Shown: piece after piece, positions 54,468-63,883 of the stretch
Layout of the letters: every line of letters begins with the position of its first letter
How positions within the stretch are numbered: position 1 is the stretch's first letter
NCBI GenBank assembly: GCA_964408455.1
Contig: CAYOZN010000029.1
Span: forward strand, 1 to 64,000
Direction: 5' to 3'
Source: CAYOZN01 sp964408455
GTDB taxonomy: Bacteria > Planctomycetota > Phycisphaerae > UBA1845 > UTPLA1
Length of the DNA: 64,000 bases
Program-made: the position numbers and the translations under genes
The notes under the pieces: model-generated
The model's database searches: none
Told to the model about the DNA's origin: nothing
What the model saw: the letters and a program-made list of their open reading frames with translations, nothing else

Positions 54468-54940
54468 TCTCCGCGGAAACGCACGAGTGCGTTTCGTTGC
54501 ATCGTTCGTAACATTACGTTAACATTCCGTGAATCGAACCGCTGCGGAGGCGGCAGCCGGAACTTAGAGTCTATCGCAATGACCTTCGCTTCACCGGCTA
54601 TTAGCCGGTGCCACACTGAAAATTGGGATAGGCTCTTTAGCATCCGGCGCGCTTCCGCGGCTTTTTGCTTGTTCAGGGTGCGGATGCGAACGAAGGCGGA
54701 TCGCGGGCGCGCGGTCTGCGGAACCCGCGACCTTGGCGCCGGTCAGCACCAGGCCGCGTCAGGCAAAGCGCAGCGCCCCCCCCCCCCGCCGGTGATGGGT
54801 TTAGTACGACGTTCATGATTACGCTGTCTTAAGAGTGTCGGCCCGCCCGATGACCCGGCCCAGCGCCATGCCCTCGGACGCTTTCGACAGCTTGTTCGCT
54901 GCGGCAGAAAAAGTCAATTAAATTGGCAGAAAATTATCCA
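54468..54940. other. Intergenic region with repeat element and poly-C run
   Basis: No gene is convincing in about 470 bases. It holds copy B of the palindromic element (54567-54635) and a run of twelve C at 54776-54787. A low-G+C stretch at 54905-54945 precedes the duplicated terminator. The upstream region of the gene at 53559 occupies the left end. Confidence 0.45.
54567..54635. repeat. MITE/REP-like palindromic element, copy B
   Basis: A 69-base copy of the element at 27034-27101. The ends GAGTCTATCGCAA and TTGGGATAGGCTC are imperfect inverted repeats. The centre is the identical CACCGGCTATTAGCCGGTG, flanked by ACCTTCGCT and CCACACTGAA as in copy A. I estimate more than 80 percent identity between the copies. 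Confidence 0.8.
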
Positions 54941-54985
54941 AAAAGCAAAGACGCCCCGACCTGCCAAATGACAGGACGAGGCGTC
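54941..54985 (-). terminator. Terminator of the cysteine-module gene
   Basis: GACGCCCCG...CCTG (from 54950) pairs with CAGG...CGAGGCGTC (to 54985). The minus-strand continuation is TTTGCTTTTT. It lies 56 bases past the stop of the gene at 55042 and is part of the duplicated 111-base block. Confidence 0.82.
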
Positions 54986-55060
54986 GCAAGCAGGTCTCCT
55001 GAATTCGGGCGCCCACTGCTAGTGCCATCATTCCGGCACCGCTACGGCGCCGTCAGATCG
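54950..55060. repeat. 111-bp duplicated block, copy 2
   Basis: The other copy of 52725-52835. Here it includes the terminator and the last six codons (DLTAP and stop) of the complete cysteine-module gene, so this is probably the source and copy 1 the derivative. Confidence 0.85.
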
Positions 55061-58000
55061 GCCACGAACGCGGCAATATCGCCCTCCAGCGTGCCGGTGC
55101 CGTAGGATGCGCACACGGCGTTCGCAGTCGCGCCGGGATCACCAAGGACGGCCTTCACGAACTCCGGCACATCCAGACCGTTCACCTCGCCGTCGCCATT
55201 CACATCGCCCGGCCGCGAACACGACGGCTCTGCCCCCGGCGTACACGGGCCGATCACGTTGTCCTCGATGGCCGGCACCTGCGCCGGGAAGCACAGGAAC
55301 GACGTGGGATTGATCACGCCGGCGACAAACACGTAGTCGCCGATGCCGAACTCGCCCGTGTTGCCGATCGCCAGCACCAGGCCGAAGTTCGTCTGGAGCA
55401 GCGTGCAGCCCTGCGGGCCGACGGCCAGTGTGCCGCAGCCGGCAAAGAAGGCGTTGCTGCATGCCCACGGACAGCCGGTGCCATCGCCGCGGTACAGACC
55501 GCCGAGGGCCGCGCACTCCTCCTCGGTGACGACGCTGCAGATCGACGCGCCGTTGGGCGTCGTGATGTTGCGGCAGCAGGCCCCGGTCGGCGGCCCCGGC
55601 TGGCACACATCCGCTGCGCCGCACGGCACATTGTGCGGCACGCCACCCGACGCCAGGCAGCACTGCGGCGACGTGTCCTGGCAGTAGTCGCCGATGCAGC
55701 ACGCGGTCAGCACGCACTGCGTGTTCGGCCCGGCAAAGGTGCCACCCTGGGCGGCGCATTCATCGGCCGACAGCACCAGGCACGTGTCGTAAGTCAGCGG
55801 GCCATCGTCGATGTCGAGGCAGCACGCGCCGTCGAAGTTCGGCCCGCACGTGGTCGACGTGCACACGGTGTTGTCGCCCTGATAGACGCCATTCTGCGCA
55901 GCGCATTGCCCGGCAGTCGCGATGATGCAGGTGAGCACGTTCGTCCCCGGCACTGGCACGCAGCACGCCCCGCTCGGCGGATCGCTGTCGCACGGCGTAT
56001 CGCACGTCAGGCCCGGCGTCCACGAAATCGGCGCCGAATGCGCGAAGCAGTTTACCTGCGTCGAGACCTCGCACAGCACCTCGTTCGGATTTATGCCCTG
56101 GAAGCAGCATCGACCCAGGATCGGGCAGGTCGTCGCATCGCAGAAGGTGCCATCGCCCTGATACGCGCCGCCAAGCTGGGCACACTGGCCGGGCGTCGTG
56201 ACCAGGCAATTGGGAATAAACGGTACCGTGTTGGGCAGGCAGCAGGCGCCCGTCGCCGGTGGCGGGCAGGTGGTGAACGAACACTGCGTCCCGTCCCCGA
56301 GATAGGTGCCGGCAAGCTCTTCACAGTGCTCTGCCGTCGTGACCAGGCAGATGGCATTGCCGATGGGCGCATCCAGGCAACACGCGCCGGTGACCGGCGG
56401 CGGACATGACGTTGCGGTGCAGAAGGTGTTGTCGCCGAGATAGACGCCGCCGGCCTGTGCGCACTCGAGCTGCGTCAGTATCAGGCACTGGCGATTATTC
56501 GTACCGGACATCGGTACGCAGCACGCCCCCTGCGGCGCGTCGCTGCACGGCGTGTCGCACGTGAGGAATGCCACCCACGAGATCGGCGCCGTCTGGTTCA
56601 TGCACTCCGCCAGCGTCAGCACGTCGCAGAGCACCTCGTTGGGATTGATGCCTAGATAGCAGCACCGCCCCAGGACCGGGCATGCATCGGCGGAATTACA
56701 CTGCGTGCCATCGCCCTGATACTGACCATTAAGGGAGGCACACTCCTCGGCCGTGGTGACGACGCAGTTGGGCGCGCCGGGGACGTTCGTCAGCAGACAG
56801 CAGGCCCCCACCGCAGGCGCCGTGCAGTCCGCCGCGTCGCACGGCAGGTTCTGCGGCACGCCGCCCGAGGCCAGGCAGCAACCGGGGTCCGTCTCCTGGC
56901 AGAAGCCGCCGGGCAGGCAGCACGCCGCCAGGGCGCATTCCGTACCCGGACCCTGGAACACGCCACCGGCCAGATTGCAGTCGAAGGGCGACATGACCGT
57001 GCATGTATCGAATTGCAGCGGGCCGTCGTCCACGTCGGTGCAGCACGCGCCGAGGATCGGCGGGCAGCCATTATCGATGCACGTCGTGCCATCGCCGCCG
57101 AAGAGCCCGCCCTGGGCCTCGCACTCCGCGGCGGTCAAATCCAGACAAAGTGTTGGGCCGCCGATCGGATCGATGAAGCAGCAGGCGCCGGTCACCGGCG
57201 CGGAGCAGTCGGCCGCGCTGCACGGCACGTTCTGAGGAACGCCTCCGGAGGCGAGACAGCACTCCGGATCGGCATCCTGACAGAACCCGTCCGGCAGGCA
57301 GCACGCCGTCTGCACGCACTGCGAGCCCGGCCCCTGAAAGACGCCGTCGTGCGCGGCGCAATCGTCCGGTGAAGTGATGATGCACGAGTCGTACGCCAGC
57401 GGGCCGTCATCCACATCCAGGCAACAGGCCCCGTCCGCGGCCGGCGGGCAGATGACATTATTGCACGTCGTGCCAAACCCCTGGAACACGCCGCCGGCAA
57501 GCAGGCACTGCTGCTCCGTCGTGTCAATGCAGGGCGCGCCGCCGCTGGGATCGCTCAGACAACAGGCCCCGGTCAAGGGGGCGAAGCAGAAAGGCGAGTT
57601 GCAGATGGTGCCATCGCCAAGGTACAGGCCGTTCTGGACGAGACAATCCAACTGGCTGGTCACAATGCAGATCGGCTGCACCGGCCCCGGGATGCAACAG
57701 GCCCCCTGCGGCGGTGGATTTTCGCAAGGCGTATCGCACGTCAGGCCCGGCGTCCAGCTGATTGGCGCGGAGTTCTGAAGGCACTGTGGCAGCGTCGTCA
57801 CGGCGCAAAGGATGGGCTCGGGAACGATCCCGAGGAAGCAACAGCGGCCGACCTGGCCCGTGCAAGGGTTGATCGGCGAGCACGTCGTGTTGTCGCCCAG
57901 GTAGGCGCCGCCGGCCTGAAGGCATTGTTCCTGCGTCAGGACCAGGCACCCCAGCGGATTGCCAAAAATGTCGGAACAGCAGGCGCCGGTCGGGGGCGTC

Positions 58001-59055
58001 ACCTCGCAGGGCGTATCGCAGGTGAGAAGCGGAGTCCACGATATGAACGTTGGTAGTGCAAGGCACTCCTCCTCGGTGTTCACGTCGCACAGCGGGATGT
58101 TCGCAAACTCGGCCGTGAAACAACAGCGGCCTGGAAGCGGGCAGGGATTGGGCTGGCAATCCGTTCCTTCGCCCAGGAATGTTCCATTCTGCGCGGCACA
58201 GATGTCCGCCGTGGTAAAGCTGCACGGCGGCGTCGGCGTCGGCACGTCGGTGTCGAAGCAGCAGGCGCCGTGCCCCGGGAAACACGCGTTGGGACACGTC
58301 GAGCCCGGCCCGTGCCACGTGCCGAACTGAGATGCACAGGTCTCCTCGTCCGTAATGATGCAAGTGAGCGGATCTTCGGGAATCACCGTCGGGATGCAGC
58401 AGGCCCCATGGTTGGGATCGTCGCAGGATTCGATCTCGTTATCCTCAATGCAGCCGTTCCCCTGCATGCAGAAACTGACGCACAGATTGTCCTCGCATCC
58501 GCGAACGAAGACCCGATCGCCCACGTTGAACCCGCCAAGGTTGGACAACTGGTACAGCCCGCCGGCATCGGCGGAGAACAGCACGCACTCCACGCCCAAT
58601 ATGAGGGTGCCGCAGCCTTCAAAGCATGAACAGATGGTGTTGTCTTCTATCCCGGGCAGCACCAGCGGCATGCAGAGCTGCGATTGCGGATTGATGATGC
58701 CCTTCACCCAGACCCGCGGCCCGAGGAATGGAGCCACATTCTCCAGCAAGTACGACTCGCCGCTGTCGGCGGTGAACAGCACGCAACCCTGCGGCCCCGG
58801 CCCCAGGGTGCCGCAGCCCGCGAAGACCTGCGGTCCGCCATCGCACGGCGTCTCGCACGTCAATCCTGCCGTCCACGAAATAAACCCGGCGTGGTTCAGG
58901 CATTGCTCCTCGGTCGTCTCCTCGCACAGGATCGGCTCGGGAACGATGCCCACAAAGCAGCACTGTCCCAGTTCGCCGGCCCGCGCCGACGCATGACAGA
59001 TACATGCCAACACCCCAGCCGCCAGACCCGGCACCAGACGCTTGTTGATCGACAT
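55042..59055 (-). CDS. Giant secreted cysteine-module (GACC repeat) protein with dockerin-like end
   Basis: A 1337-residue secreted protein with signal peptide SINKRLVPGLAAGVLACICHASARA. Most of it consists of about 23 modules of 40-50 residues beginning G-A-C-C or G-R-C-C and running roughly CC-x9-C-x3-T-x3-C-x4-G-x-Y-x-G-D-G-T-x-C-x5-C (for example GACCLSDPSGGAPC, TTEQQCLLAGGVFQGFGTTC). This is very cysteine-rich and must be disulfide-linked outside the cell. Three beta segments of the GCGTLxxGxQGCxL type (two near the N-terminus, one near the C-terminus) look like OB-like domains. The end is dockerin-like (GDVNGDGEVNGLDVPEFVKAVL). AGGAGG precedes the ATG. The function is unknown; a long fibrous or matrix protein is plausible. 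Confidence 0.82.
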   Translation of the reverse strand: MSINKRLVPGLAAGVLACICHASARAGELGQCCFVGIVPEPILCEETTEEQCLNHAGFISWTAGLTCETPCDGGPQVFAGCGTLGPGPQGCVLFTADSGESYLLENVAPFLGPRVWVKGIINPQSQLCMPLVLPGIEDNTICSCFEGCGTLILGVECVLFSADAGGLYQLSNLGGFNVGDRVFVRGCEDNLCVSFCMQGNGCIEDNEIESCDDPNHGACCIPTVIPEDPLTCIITDEETCASQFGTWHGPGSTCPNACFPGHGACCFDTDVPTPTPPCSFTTADICAAQNGTFLGEGTDCQPNPCPLPGRCCFTAEFANIPLCDVNTEEECLALPTFISWTPLLTCDTPCEVTPPTGACCSDIFGNPLGCLVLTQEQCLQAGGAYLGDNTTCSPINPCTGQVGRCCFLGIVPEPILCAVTTLPQCLQNSAPISWTPGLTCDTPCENPPPQGACCIPGPVQPICIVTSQLDCLVQNGLYLGDGTICNSPFCFAPLTGACCLSDPSGGAPCIDTTEQQCLLAGGVFQGFGTTCNNVICPPAADGACCLDVDDGPLAYDSCIITSPDDCAAHDGVFQGPGSQCVQTACCLPDGFCQDADPECCLASGGVPQNVPCSAADCSAPVTGACCFIDPIGGPTLCLDLTAAECEAQGGLFGGDGTTCIDNGCPPILGACCTDVDDGPLQFDTCTVMSPFDCNLAGGVFQGPGTECALAACCLPGGFCQETDPGCCLASGGVPQNLPCDAADCTAPAVGACCLLTNVPGAPNCVVTTAEECASLNGQYQGDGTQCNSADACPVLGRCCYLGINPNEVLCDVLTLAECMNQTAPISWVAFLTCDTPCSDAPQGACCVPMSGTNNRQCLILTQLECAQAGGVYLGDNTFCTATSCPPPVTGACCLDAPIGNAICLVTTAEHCEELAGTYLGDGTQCSFTTCPPPATGACCLPNTVPFIPNCLVTTPGQCAQLGGAYQGDGTFCDATTCPILGRCCFQGINPNEVLCEVSTQVNCFAHSAPISWTPGLTCDTPCDSDPPSGACCVPVPGTNVLTCIIATAGQCAAQNGVYQGDNTVCTSTTCGPNFDGACCLDIDDGPLTYDTCLVLSADECAAQGGTFAGPNTQCVLTACCIGDYCQDTSPQCCLASGGVPHNVPCGAADVCQPGPPTGACCRNITTPNGASICSVVTEEECAALGGLYRGDGTGCPWACSNAFFAGCGTLAVGPQGCTLLQTNFGLVLAIGNTGEFGIGDYVFVAGVINPTSFLCFPAQVPAIEDNVIGPCTPGAEPSCSRPGDVNGDGEVNGLDVPEFVKAVLGDPGATANAVCASYGTGTLEGDIAAFVADLTAP

Positions 59056-59119
59056 GTCTGAGTCCTCCTGCCGCGATTTGAGATGACGATTGCGAAATGC
59101 GTTTCGGCTCGAAGGCCCA

Positions 59120-59148
59120 TTTAAAAGGCCGCCGGCGCGCAAGGTCAA
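59120..59148 (-). promoter_or_regulatory. Sigma-70-type promoter of the cysteine-module gene
   Basis: On the minus strand TTGACC (59143-59148) is followed by a 17-base spacer and TTTAAA (59120-59125). Transcription would start near 59113, leaving a 5' leader of about 58 bases with the AGGAGG site. It is one of few near-consensus promoters in the window. Confidence 0.65.
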
Positions 59149-59467
59149 GCTTTTCCCGGCCCGGGAAAACGCCTCGAAAACGACTCGTTTTTCTCATCGG
59201 CCGCGTGTGGCCGATTCTCCGCGCGCCTGGTGATGCCGTTCCGCCCGAGTTGCGATTGCCGGCGCATTGTCGCGCCCGGCGCACCGCCGCGAAACGCCCG
59301 GACCCAGCGAACCTTAGCGACGGCACCAGGCCGTGCGATTATGATCTGCGACCGGATTTCTCCAATCCGGCAGCAGGCAGATCACCGAACCTGGCCGCTC
59401 GTGGCCATCGACGTGGCTCAATTCAGCCATCGAAAAAAAGCTCGAATTTTTTTGGAGGCCCGACCCC
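59149..59467. other. Intergenic region between divergent genes
   Basis: No gene is seen. The right end, just before the ribosome site of the PQQ-type gene, has seven A (59435-59441) and seven T (59448-59454) around GCTCGA, a small hairpin next to GGAGG that might affect initiation. Confidence 0.35.
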
Positions 59468-60826
59468 ATGCGACAGTCCTGCGTCCAGCTCTGCCTCGCC
59501 ATCAGCACTTTCGCCTTCCAGCCCGCCCTGCTGGCTGCGGAAAAGACCGTGAACTGGCCGGGCTTCCGGGGGCCGGCCGCCTCGGGCGTCGCCATCGACT
59601 GCGACACGCCTTCGGAATGGTCGGTCCCCGAGTCCAGAAACGTGGCATGGAAGACGCCGGTGCCGGGGCTGGGGCACTCCAGCCCCGTCATCTGGGGCGA
59701 TCGCATCTTCATCACGACCGCGATCAGCGGCGAAAAGGATGCCCCCCTGCGCGTCGGACTCTACGGCGACATTGCGCCGGTCGAAGACAACACCGAGCAC
59801 GAGTGGCGCCTGTACTGCCTCGACAAAAACAGCGGCAAGGTGCTCTGGAAGAAATCGGCCATCAGGGCCATTCCGCGCGTCAAGCGCCACACCAAGGCCA
59901 CCCACGCCAACAGCACCCCGGCAACGGACGGAAAGTTTGTGGTCGCCTTCTTCGGCTCGGAAGGCCTCTTCTGTTACGACATGGATGGTGATCTGAAGTG
60001 GAAGAAGGACCTGGGCCCGCTCGACTCGGGCTACTTCCGGGTGCCCACGGCCCAGTGGGGCTTCGCCAGTTCGCCCATCATCGATCGCGGCCGCGTGTAT
60101 GTGCAGTGCGACGTGCAGCAGGGCTCATTCGTGGCCTGCTACGACGTGAAGACCGGCGACGAAATCTGGCGAACCGATCGCAACGAGGTGCCCACCTGGG
60201 GCACGCCCGCCATCTATCGCAAGGGCAAGCATGCACAGTTGCTCGTCAACGGCTACAAACACCTGGGCGGATACGACCTGAAAACCGGAGAAGAGTTGTG
60301 GCGCATCGCGGCCACGGGCGACATCCCCGTGCCCACGCCCATCATCGGCAAAGGGCTCTTCTATTTCACCAGTGCGCACGGTCCTGGCGCTCCCCTCTAT
60401 GCGGTGAAGCCGTCAGCCCGCGGCGACATCACGCCGACCGAAGACGGCGAGACCGGCGAACACCTGGCCTGGCACGTGCCCATGAACGGCGCCTACATGC
60501 AGACACCGATCCTCTACAAGGGACTGCTCTACAGCTGCTCCGATGGCGGCGTGCTCATGTGCTACGACCCGAAGACAGGCGAACGGCACTACAGGGAGCG
60601 CATCAGCTCGACCGCCCGCAGCGGGTTTACCGCCTCGCCGGTCGCCGCCGACAACAAGCTGTATTTCGCCAGCGAAGACGGCGACGTGTACGTCGTCAAG
60701 CCCGGAAAGACGTTCAAGCTGCTGGCGACCAATCCGCTGGGCGAAGTGTGCATGGCGACGCCGGCGATCTCAGAAGACACGATTTATTTCCGCACGCAGC
60801 ATCACCTGATCGCCATCGGAAATTGA
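59468..60826 (+). CDS. Secreted PQQ-binding-like beta-propeller protein
   Basis: A 452-residue exported protein. The signal peptide is RQSCVQLCLAISTFAFQPALLAA. The mature part has the propeller repeats of quinoprotein-like families: WPGFRGPAASGVAIDCDTPSEWS at the start (a motif common in planctomycete proteins of this group), LYCLDKNSGKVLWKK, DGDLKWKKDLGPL, VACYDVKTGDEIWRTDR, LGGYDLKTGEELWRIAA, LMCYDPKTGERHYRE and LYFASEDGDVYVVKPGKTFKLLA. It lacks obvious catalytic PQQ-dehydrogenase residues and is more like the BamB-type or planctomycete PQQ-like proteins. GGAGG lies nine bases before the ATG. It is monocistronic; its role is unknown. Confidence 0.88.
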   Translation: MRQSCVQLCLAISTFAFQPALLAAEKTVNWPGFRGPAASGVAIDCDTPSEWSVPESRNVAWKTPVPGLGHSSPVIWGDRIFITTAISGEKDAPLRVGLYGDIAPVEDNTEHEWRLYCLDKNSGKVLWKKSAIRAIPRVKRHTKATHANSTPATDGKFVVAFFGSEGLFCYDMDGDLKWKKDLGPLDSGYFRVPTAQWGFASSPIIDRGRVYVQCDVQQGSFVACYDVKTGDEIWRTDRNEVPTWGTPAIYRKGKHAQLLVNGYKHLGGYDLKTGEELWRIAATGDIPVPTPIIGKGLFYFTSAHGPGAPLYAVKPSARGDITPTEDGETGEHLAWHVPMNGAYMQTPILYKGLLYSCSDGGVLMCYDPKTGERHYRERISSTARSGFTASPVAADNKLYFASEDGDVYVVKPGKTFKLLATNPLGEVCMATPAISEDTIYFRTQHHLIAIGN

Positions 60827-61077
60827 AAATAAGGCCCAATAGTTTGCACTGTGAGGATCGCCAGTGCGCCATGTGCTAATTGGATAGCAGCCCGTGGCAA
60901 AAGTCGATTGACCCTATGCGGCACCGCCGTCCCGGCGGTGAAAACACGGGTGAGACGCACGTGCCGCACGTTGGGCTTCAGGCTGATAGGCCGAATCGCG
61001 GTATGTTTCGCTTGAATTGAGCTGGCTCGCACCGTTAATCTGTTCTCACCAGGTTAAAGGAAGTGTCCGACAAATGG
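60827..61077. other. Intergenic region with a REP-like palindrome
   Basis: About 250 bases without a gene. The palindrome CACCGCCGTCCCGGCGGTG at 60922-60940 has an 8-3-8 layout, preceded by GCGG and followed by AAAACACGGG, resembling the other short palindromes in the window. It may also help terminate transcription of the PQQ-type gene, but no T-run follows. Confidence 0.5.
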
Positions 61078-61701
61078 ATGAACAGAAATGGGTATCCAAA
61101 AATGCCTAAAACCCTGAAGTTTGCTGCATTGGCGCCGGTGTTGCTGGCGTTTCACCCTGCAAACGTGCCGGCCGGGAATATCCTCGAGTTCACGCACTCA
61201 GGTTTCGGCAGCGGTAAGCTGGCAGGTGTGCCATTTCCCCAATCAGATTTCGTGATCAAGGCCTACGTCAACACTGATGATCGACAGTCGTTCTCACAGG
61301 GATGGTTAATTCCGCACACCTCCGCCTCCATCTGGATCGATGGCCTTGGTGACTTAGCGTTCCTATCACCAACGTACCATTTCGTAAACAACCTTGCCAT
61401 GCGGGTGGGGTTTGCCCCTCCCCGTGGGATGTTCGCCTTAGACCAGTTCATCGGCCCGCAAAGTGCCGAGTTTGGCAACTGGGACATGCTCGGGCCGATC
61501 GGACCGATCAGTGGAGCCGGAAGTCTCCAAGCGTGGCAGAGCTTTGCTCCGCTCCTCACGACCGGAGGCAACCTACTCTTTAACAACGGCGATTGCGACG
61601 CGAACTTTACGGCCGCGTTGGTCCCCGAACCGAGCACGCTGACACTCCTTGCCGTCGCCGGAATCAGCCTCTGTCGGCGGCGGCGCCCGAAGTTTGCGTG
61701 A
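61078..61701 (+). CDS. PEP-CTERM secreted protein
   Basis: A 207-residue exported protein. The signal peptide region is MPKTLKFAALAPVLLAFHPANVPAG and the C-terminus ALVPEPSTLTLLAVAGISLCRRRRPKFA is a PEP-CTERM signal followed by a few extra residues. The body is beta-rich (FTHSGFGSGKLAGVPFPQSDFVIKAYVNTDD, SASIWIDGLGDLAFLSPTYHFV, MRVGFAPPRGMFALDQFIGP). Starts at 61063 (GTG), 61078 (ATG) and 61102 (ATG) are possible; AAAGGAAG lies 15 bases before 61078, while 61102 gives the shortest normal signal peptide. Lower G+C than neighbours. Confidence 0.82.
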   Translation: MNRNGYPKMPKTLKFAALAPVLLAFHPANVPAGNILEFTHSGFGSGKLAGVPFPQSDFVIKAYVNTDDRQSFSQGWLIPHTSASIWIDGLGDLAFLSPTYHFVNNLAMRVGFAPPRGMFALDQFIGPQSAEFGNWDMLGPIGPISGAGSLQAWQSFAPLLTTGGNLLFNNGDCDANFTAALVPEPSTLTLLAVAGISLCRRRRPKFA

Positions 61702-61791
61702 CATATCCGCTCCCATCCAGATTGCCTATCCCGCAAATCACGCATCCCACCGCTCTCTTTTCTCCGTCCGCCGATCCAATATCATTGGAGC

Positions 61792-62484
61792 ATGCCCACG
61801 CTGACCATCCGCGACCTGACCAAGAGCTTCCGCGCCCCGGACGGTCGCGCCGGTCGAATCGTCGACATCCCCGCGTTCGACCTCCCGGCCGGTCACCAGC
61901 GCGCCCTGTCCGGCCCCAGCGGTTGCGGAAAGACCACGCTGCTGCACCTCATCGCCGGCATCCTCGCCCCCGACGAAGGCACGATCGAAGTGGACGGTCT
62001 CCCGGTCACCGGTCGATCCGAGGCGCAGCGCGACCGCATCCGCGCCACGACCATCGGCTACATTTTTCAGACGTTCAACCTGTTGCAGGGCTGCACCGCC
62101 CTCGAAAATGTCGAACTCGCGATGATGGTCGGCCGCGGCGTCGATCGCGCCTTCGCCCACGAGCTGCTCGAGCGCGTCGGCCTGAAGGACCGGCTGCACC
62201 ATCACCCGCGACAGCTCTCGGTCGGTCAGCAGCAGCGCGTGGCCGTGGCGCGGGCCTTGGCAAACCACCCGCGCCTGGTCCTCGCCGACGAGCCGACCGG
62301 CAACCTTGACGAGCACAGCGCCGTTGCCGCCCTTCGCCTCATCCGCGATCTGTGCCAAGCAAACGGCGCCGCTTTGCTGCTGGTCAGCCACTCGTCGGAG
62401 GTGCTTTCACAGTTTGAGGACGTAGCCCAGTTTCAGGAGTTGAACAGGGCGAACAGGGACGCTTGGCCCGCTGTAAAAGAATGA
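61792..62484 (+). CDS. ABC transporter ATP-binding protein (MacB/LolD-type)
   Basis: A 230-residue ATPase of the family that powers lipoprotein release or macrolide/peptide mechanotransmission. Walker A GPSGCGKTTLLHLIAG, IGYIFQTFNLLQGCTALENVELAMM, signature LSVGQQQRVAVARAL (a Val replaces the usual Gly), Walker B LVLADEPTGNLD and SHSSEV are present. Its stop codon overlaps the permease start by ATGA, so the two form one transporter. A -10-like TATCAT (61780-61785) lies only six bases before the ATG, and GGAG is too close to be a normal ribosome site, so the mRNA may be leaderless. Confidence 0.92.
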   Translation: MPTLTIRDLTKSFRAPDGRAGRIVDIPAFDLPAGHQRALSGPSGCGKTTLLHLIAGILAPDEGTIEVDGLPVTGRSEAQRDRIRATTIGYIFQTFNLLQGCTALENVELAMMVGRGVDRAFAHELLERVGLKDRLHHHPRQLSVGQQQRVAVARALANHPRLVLADEPTGNLDEHSAVAALRLIRDLCQANGAALLLVSHSSEVLSQFEDVAQFQELNRANRDAWPAVKE

Positions 62485-63818
62485 CCGCTTCCACCCATAC
62501 TCCCGCGCCGCCCCGCGACCACGCCCCTGCCCCGCCGCGCGCCCGTGCCGGGCTCGGCGCCATCGCACTCATCGTGCGCCGGAGCCTGCGCCAACACGCC
62601 CTCTCCACCACCATCACCATCTTCGCGGTGGCGCTGGCCTGCGGGCTGACGATGTCGGTCTTCGCCATCCGCGATCAGGCGTGGCAGGCCTTCCAGGGCG
62701 GCGCCGGCGGCTTCGATGCCGTGCTCGGGGCGCGCGGCAGCAAGCTCCAGCTCGTGCTCAACAGCGTGTACCATCTCGAAGCCTCGCCCGGCAACATCCC
62801 CTGGTCGCTCTACGAGGAGATGCACGATCACCCCGGCGTCGCCCTCGCCGTCCCCTATGCCGTCGGCGACAACTACTATGGCGTGCGCATCGTGGGCACC
62901 AGCGAGGACCTTTTCACCGAATTCGAGCCTCGGCCTGACGCAGAGGCGCGGGGGCTGCGCATTCAGGCCGGCGGCCGCCTTTTTGATCCCGAGTTGCGCG
63001 AGGCCGTCGTCGGCAGCGAGGCCGCGCGACGCACCGGTCTCGTCTTTGGCGCCGTGTTCGAACCGCATCACGGCACCGAATTCAACGAGCACGAAAAGCA
63101 CGACGAGGAGTACGTCGTCGTCGGCATCCTCGAACCCACCAACACGCCGATCGATCGCGTCATCTTCATCCCCATCGAAGGCATCCTTCGCATGAGCGGC
63201 CACATCCTCAGACACGAGGACGACATCCACATCGCCGAACCCGGCGAGGAGATTCCCGACGAGTTCATGCAGATCAGCGCCGTCATGCTTAAGCTGAAGA
63301 GCCCGCAGGTCGGGCTTGACTTCGACGAGCAGTTCAACAAGCAGGACAGCGGCGCCACCTTCGCGTGGCCGATCGGCACCATCATGGCCGATCTGTTCGA
63401 CAAGTTCGGCTGGCTCATCCGCGTCCTGACGCTGGTCGCCTATCTCGTCGTCATCATCTCCGCCTGTGCCATCCTGGCCGCCCTTTACAACACCATCAAC
63501 GAGCGCCGCCGCGAGTTCGCCATCCTCCGCGCCATCGGCGCCCGCCGGATGACCGTCTTTTCTGCCGTCACCGTAGAATCCTCCGTCATCGCCGGGGCCG
63601 GCGCCCTCGCGGGCTTCGTCGTGTACGGACTGGTTCTCGCCGCCGCCGCCGCGATCATCCGCCGCCAGACCGGCGTCGTGCTCGATGCGTGGACGCTCCA
63701 CCCGGTTCACGCGTGGGCGCCAGCGGGCATGATCCTCCTCGGCGCCGTCGCCGGGCTTCTGCCGGCTGCCAAGGCGTATGCAACCGACGTCGCCGAAAAT
63801 CTTGCGCCGCAAACCTGA
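62481..63818 (+). CDS. ABC transporter permease (FtsX/MacB-like)
   Basis: A 445-residue inner-membrane protein with the type VII ABC layout: one N-terminal helix (LSTTITIFAVALACGLTMSVFAI), a large extracytoplasmic domain (about residues 60-300, including LGARGSKLQLVLNSVYHLEASPGNIP, a motif of the LolC/MacB-like family) and three C-terminal helices (LIRVLTLVAYLVVIISACAILAAL, a FtsX core with NERRREFAILRAIGARRMTVF, then SSVIAGAGALAGFVVYGLVLAAAAAII and the final helix). It pairs with the ATPase upstream. The N-terminus is Pro/Ala-rich and disordered. The substrate is unknown; lipoprotein or peptide export are the usual roles. Confidence 0.9.
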   Translation: MTASTHTPAPPRDHAPAPPRARAGLGAIALIVRRSLRQHALSTTITIFAVALACGLTMSVFAIRDQAWQAFQGGAGGFDAVLGARGSKLQLVLNSVYHLEASPGNIPWSLYEEMHDHPGVALAVPYAVGDNYYGVRIVGTSEDLFTEFEPRPDAEARGLRIQAGGRLFDPELREAVVGSEAARRTGLVFGAVFEPHHGTEFNEHEKHDEEYVVVGILEPTNTPIDRVIFIPIEGILRMSGHILRHEDDIHIAEPGEEIPDEFMQISAVMLKLKSPQVGLDFDEQFNKQDSGATFAWPIGTIMADLFDKFGWLIRVLTLVAYLVVIISACAILAALYNTINERRREFAILRAIGARRMTVFSAVTVESSVIAGAGALAGFVVYGLVLAAAAAIIRRQTGVVLDAWTLHPVHAWAPAGMILLGAVAGLLPAAKAYATDVAENLAPQT

Positions 63819-63883
63819 GCCATTGGCCGCCGGGCGTCGTCGCGGCTACATTTATTCGCCGTTCGCTTCCGCTGGACGCAACC

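Noticed and set aside
54776..54787. Phase-variable poly-C tract
   Set aside because: The run of twelve C lies in a non-coding stretch without a gene or promoter nearby; a sequencing length error is just as likely.
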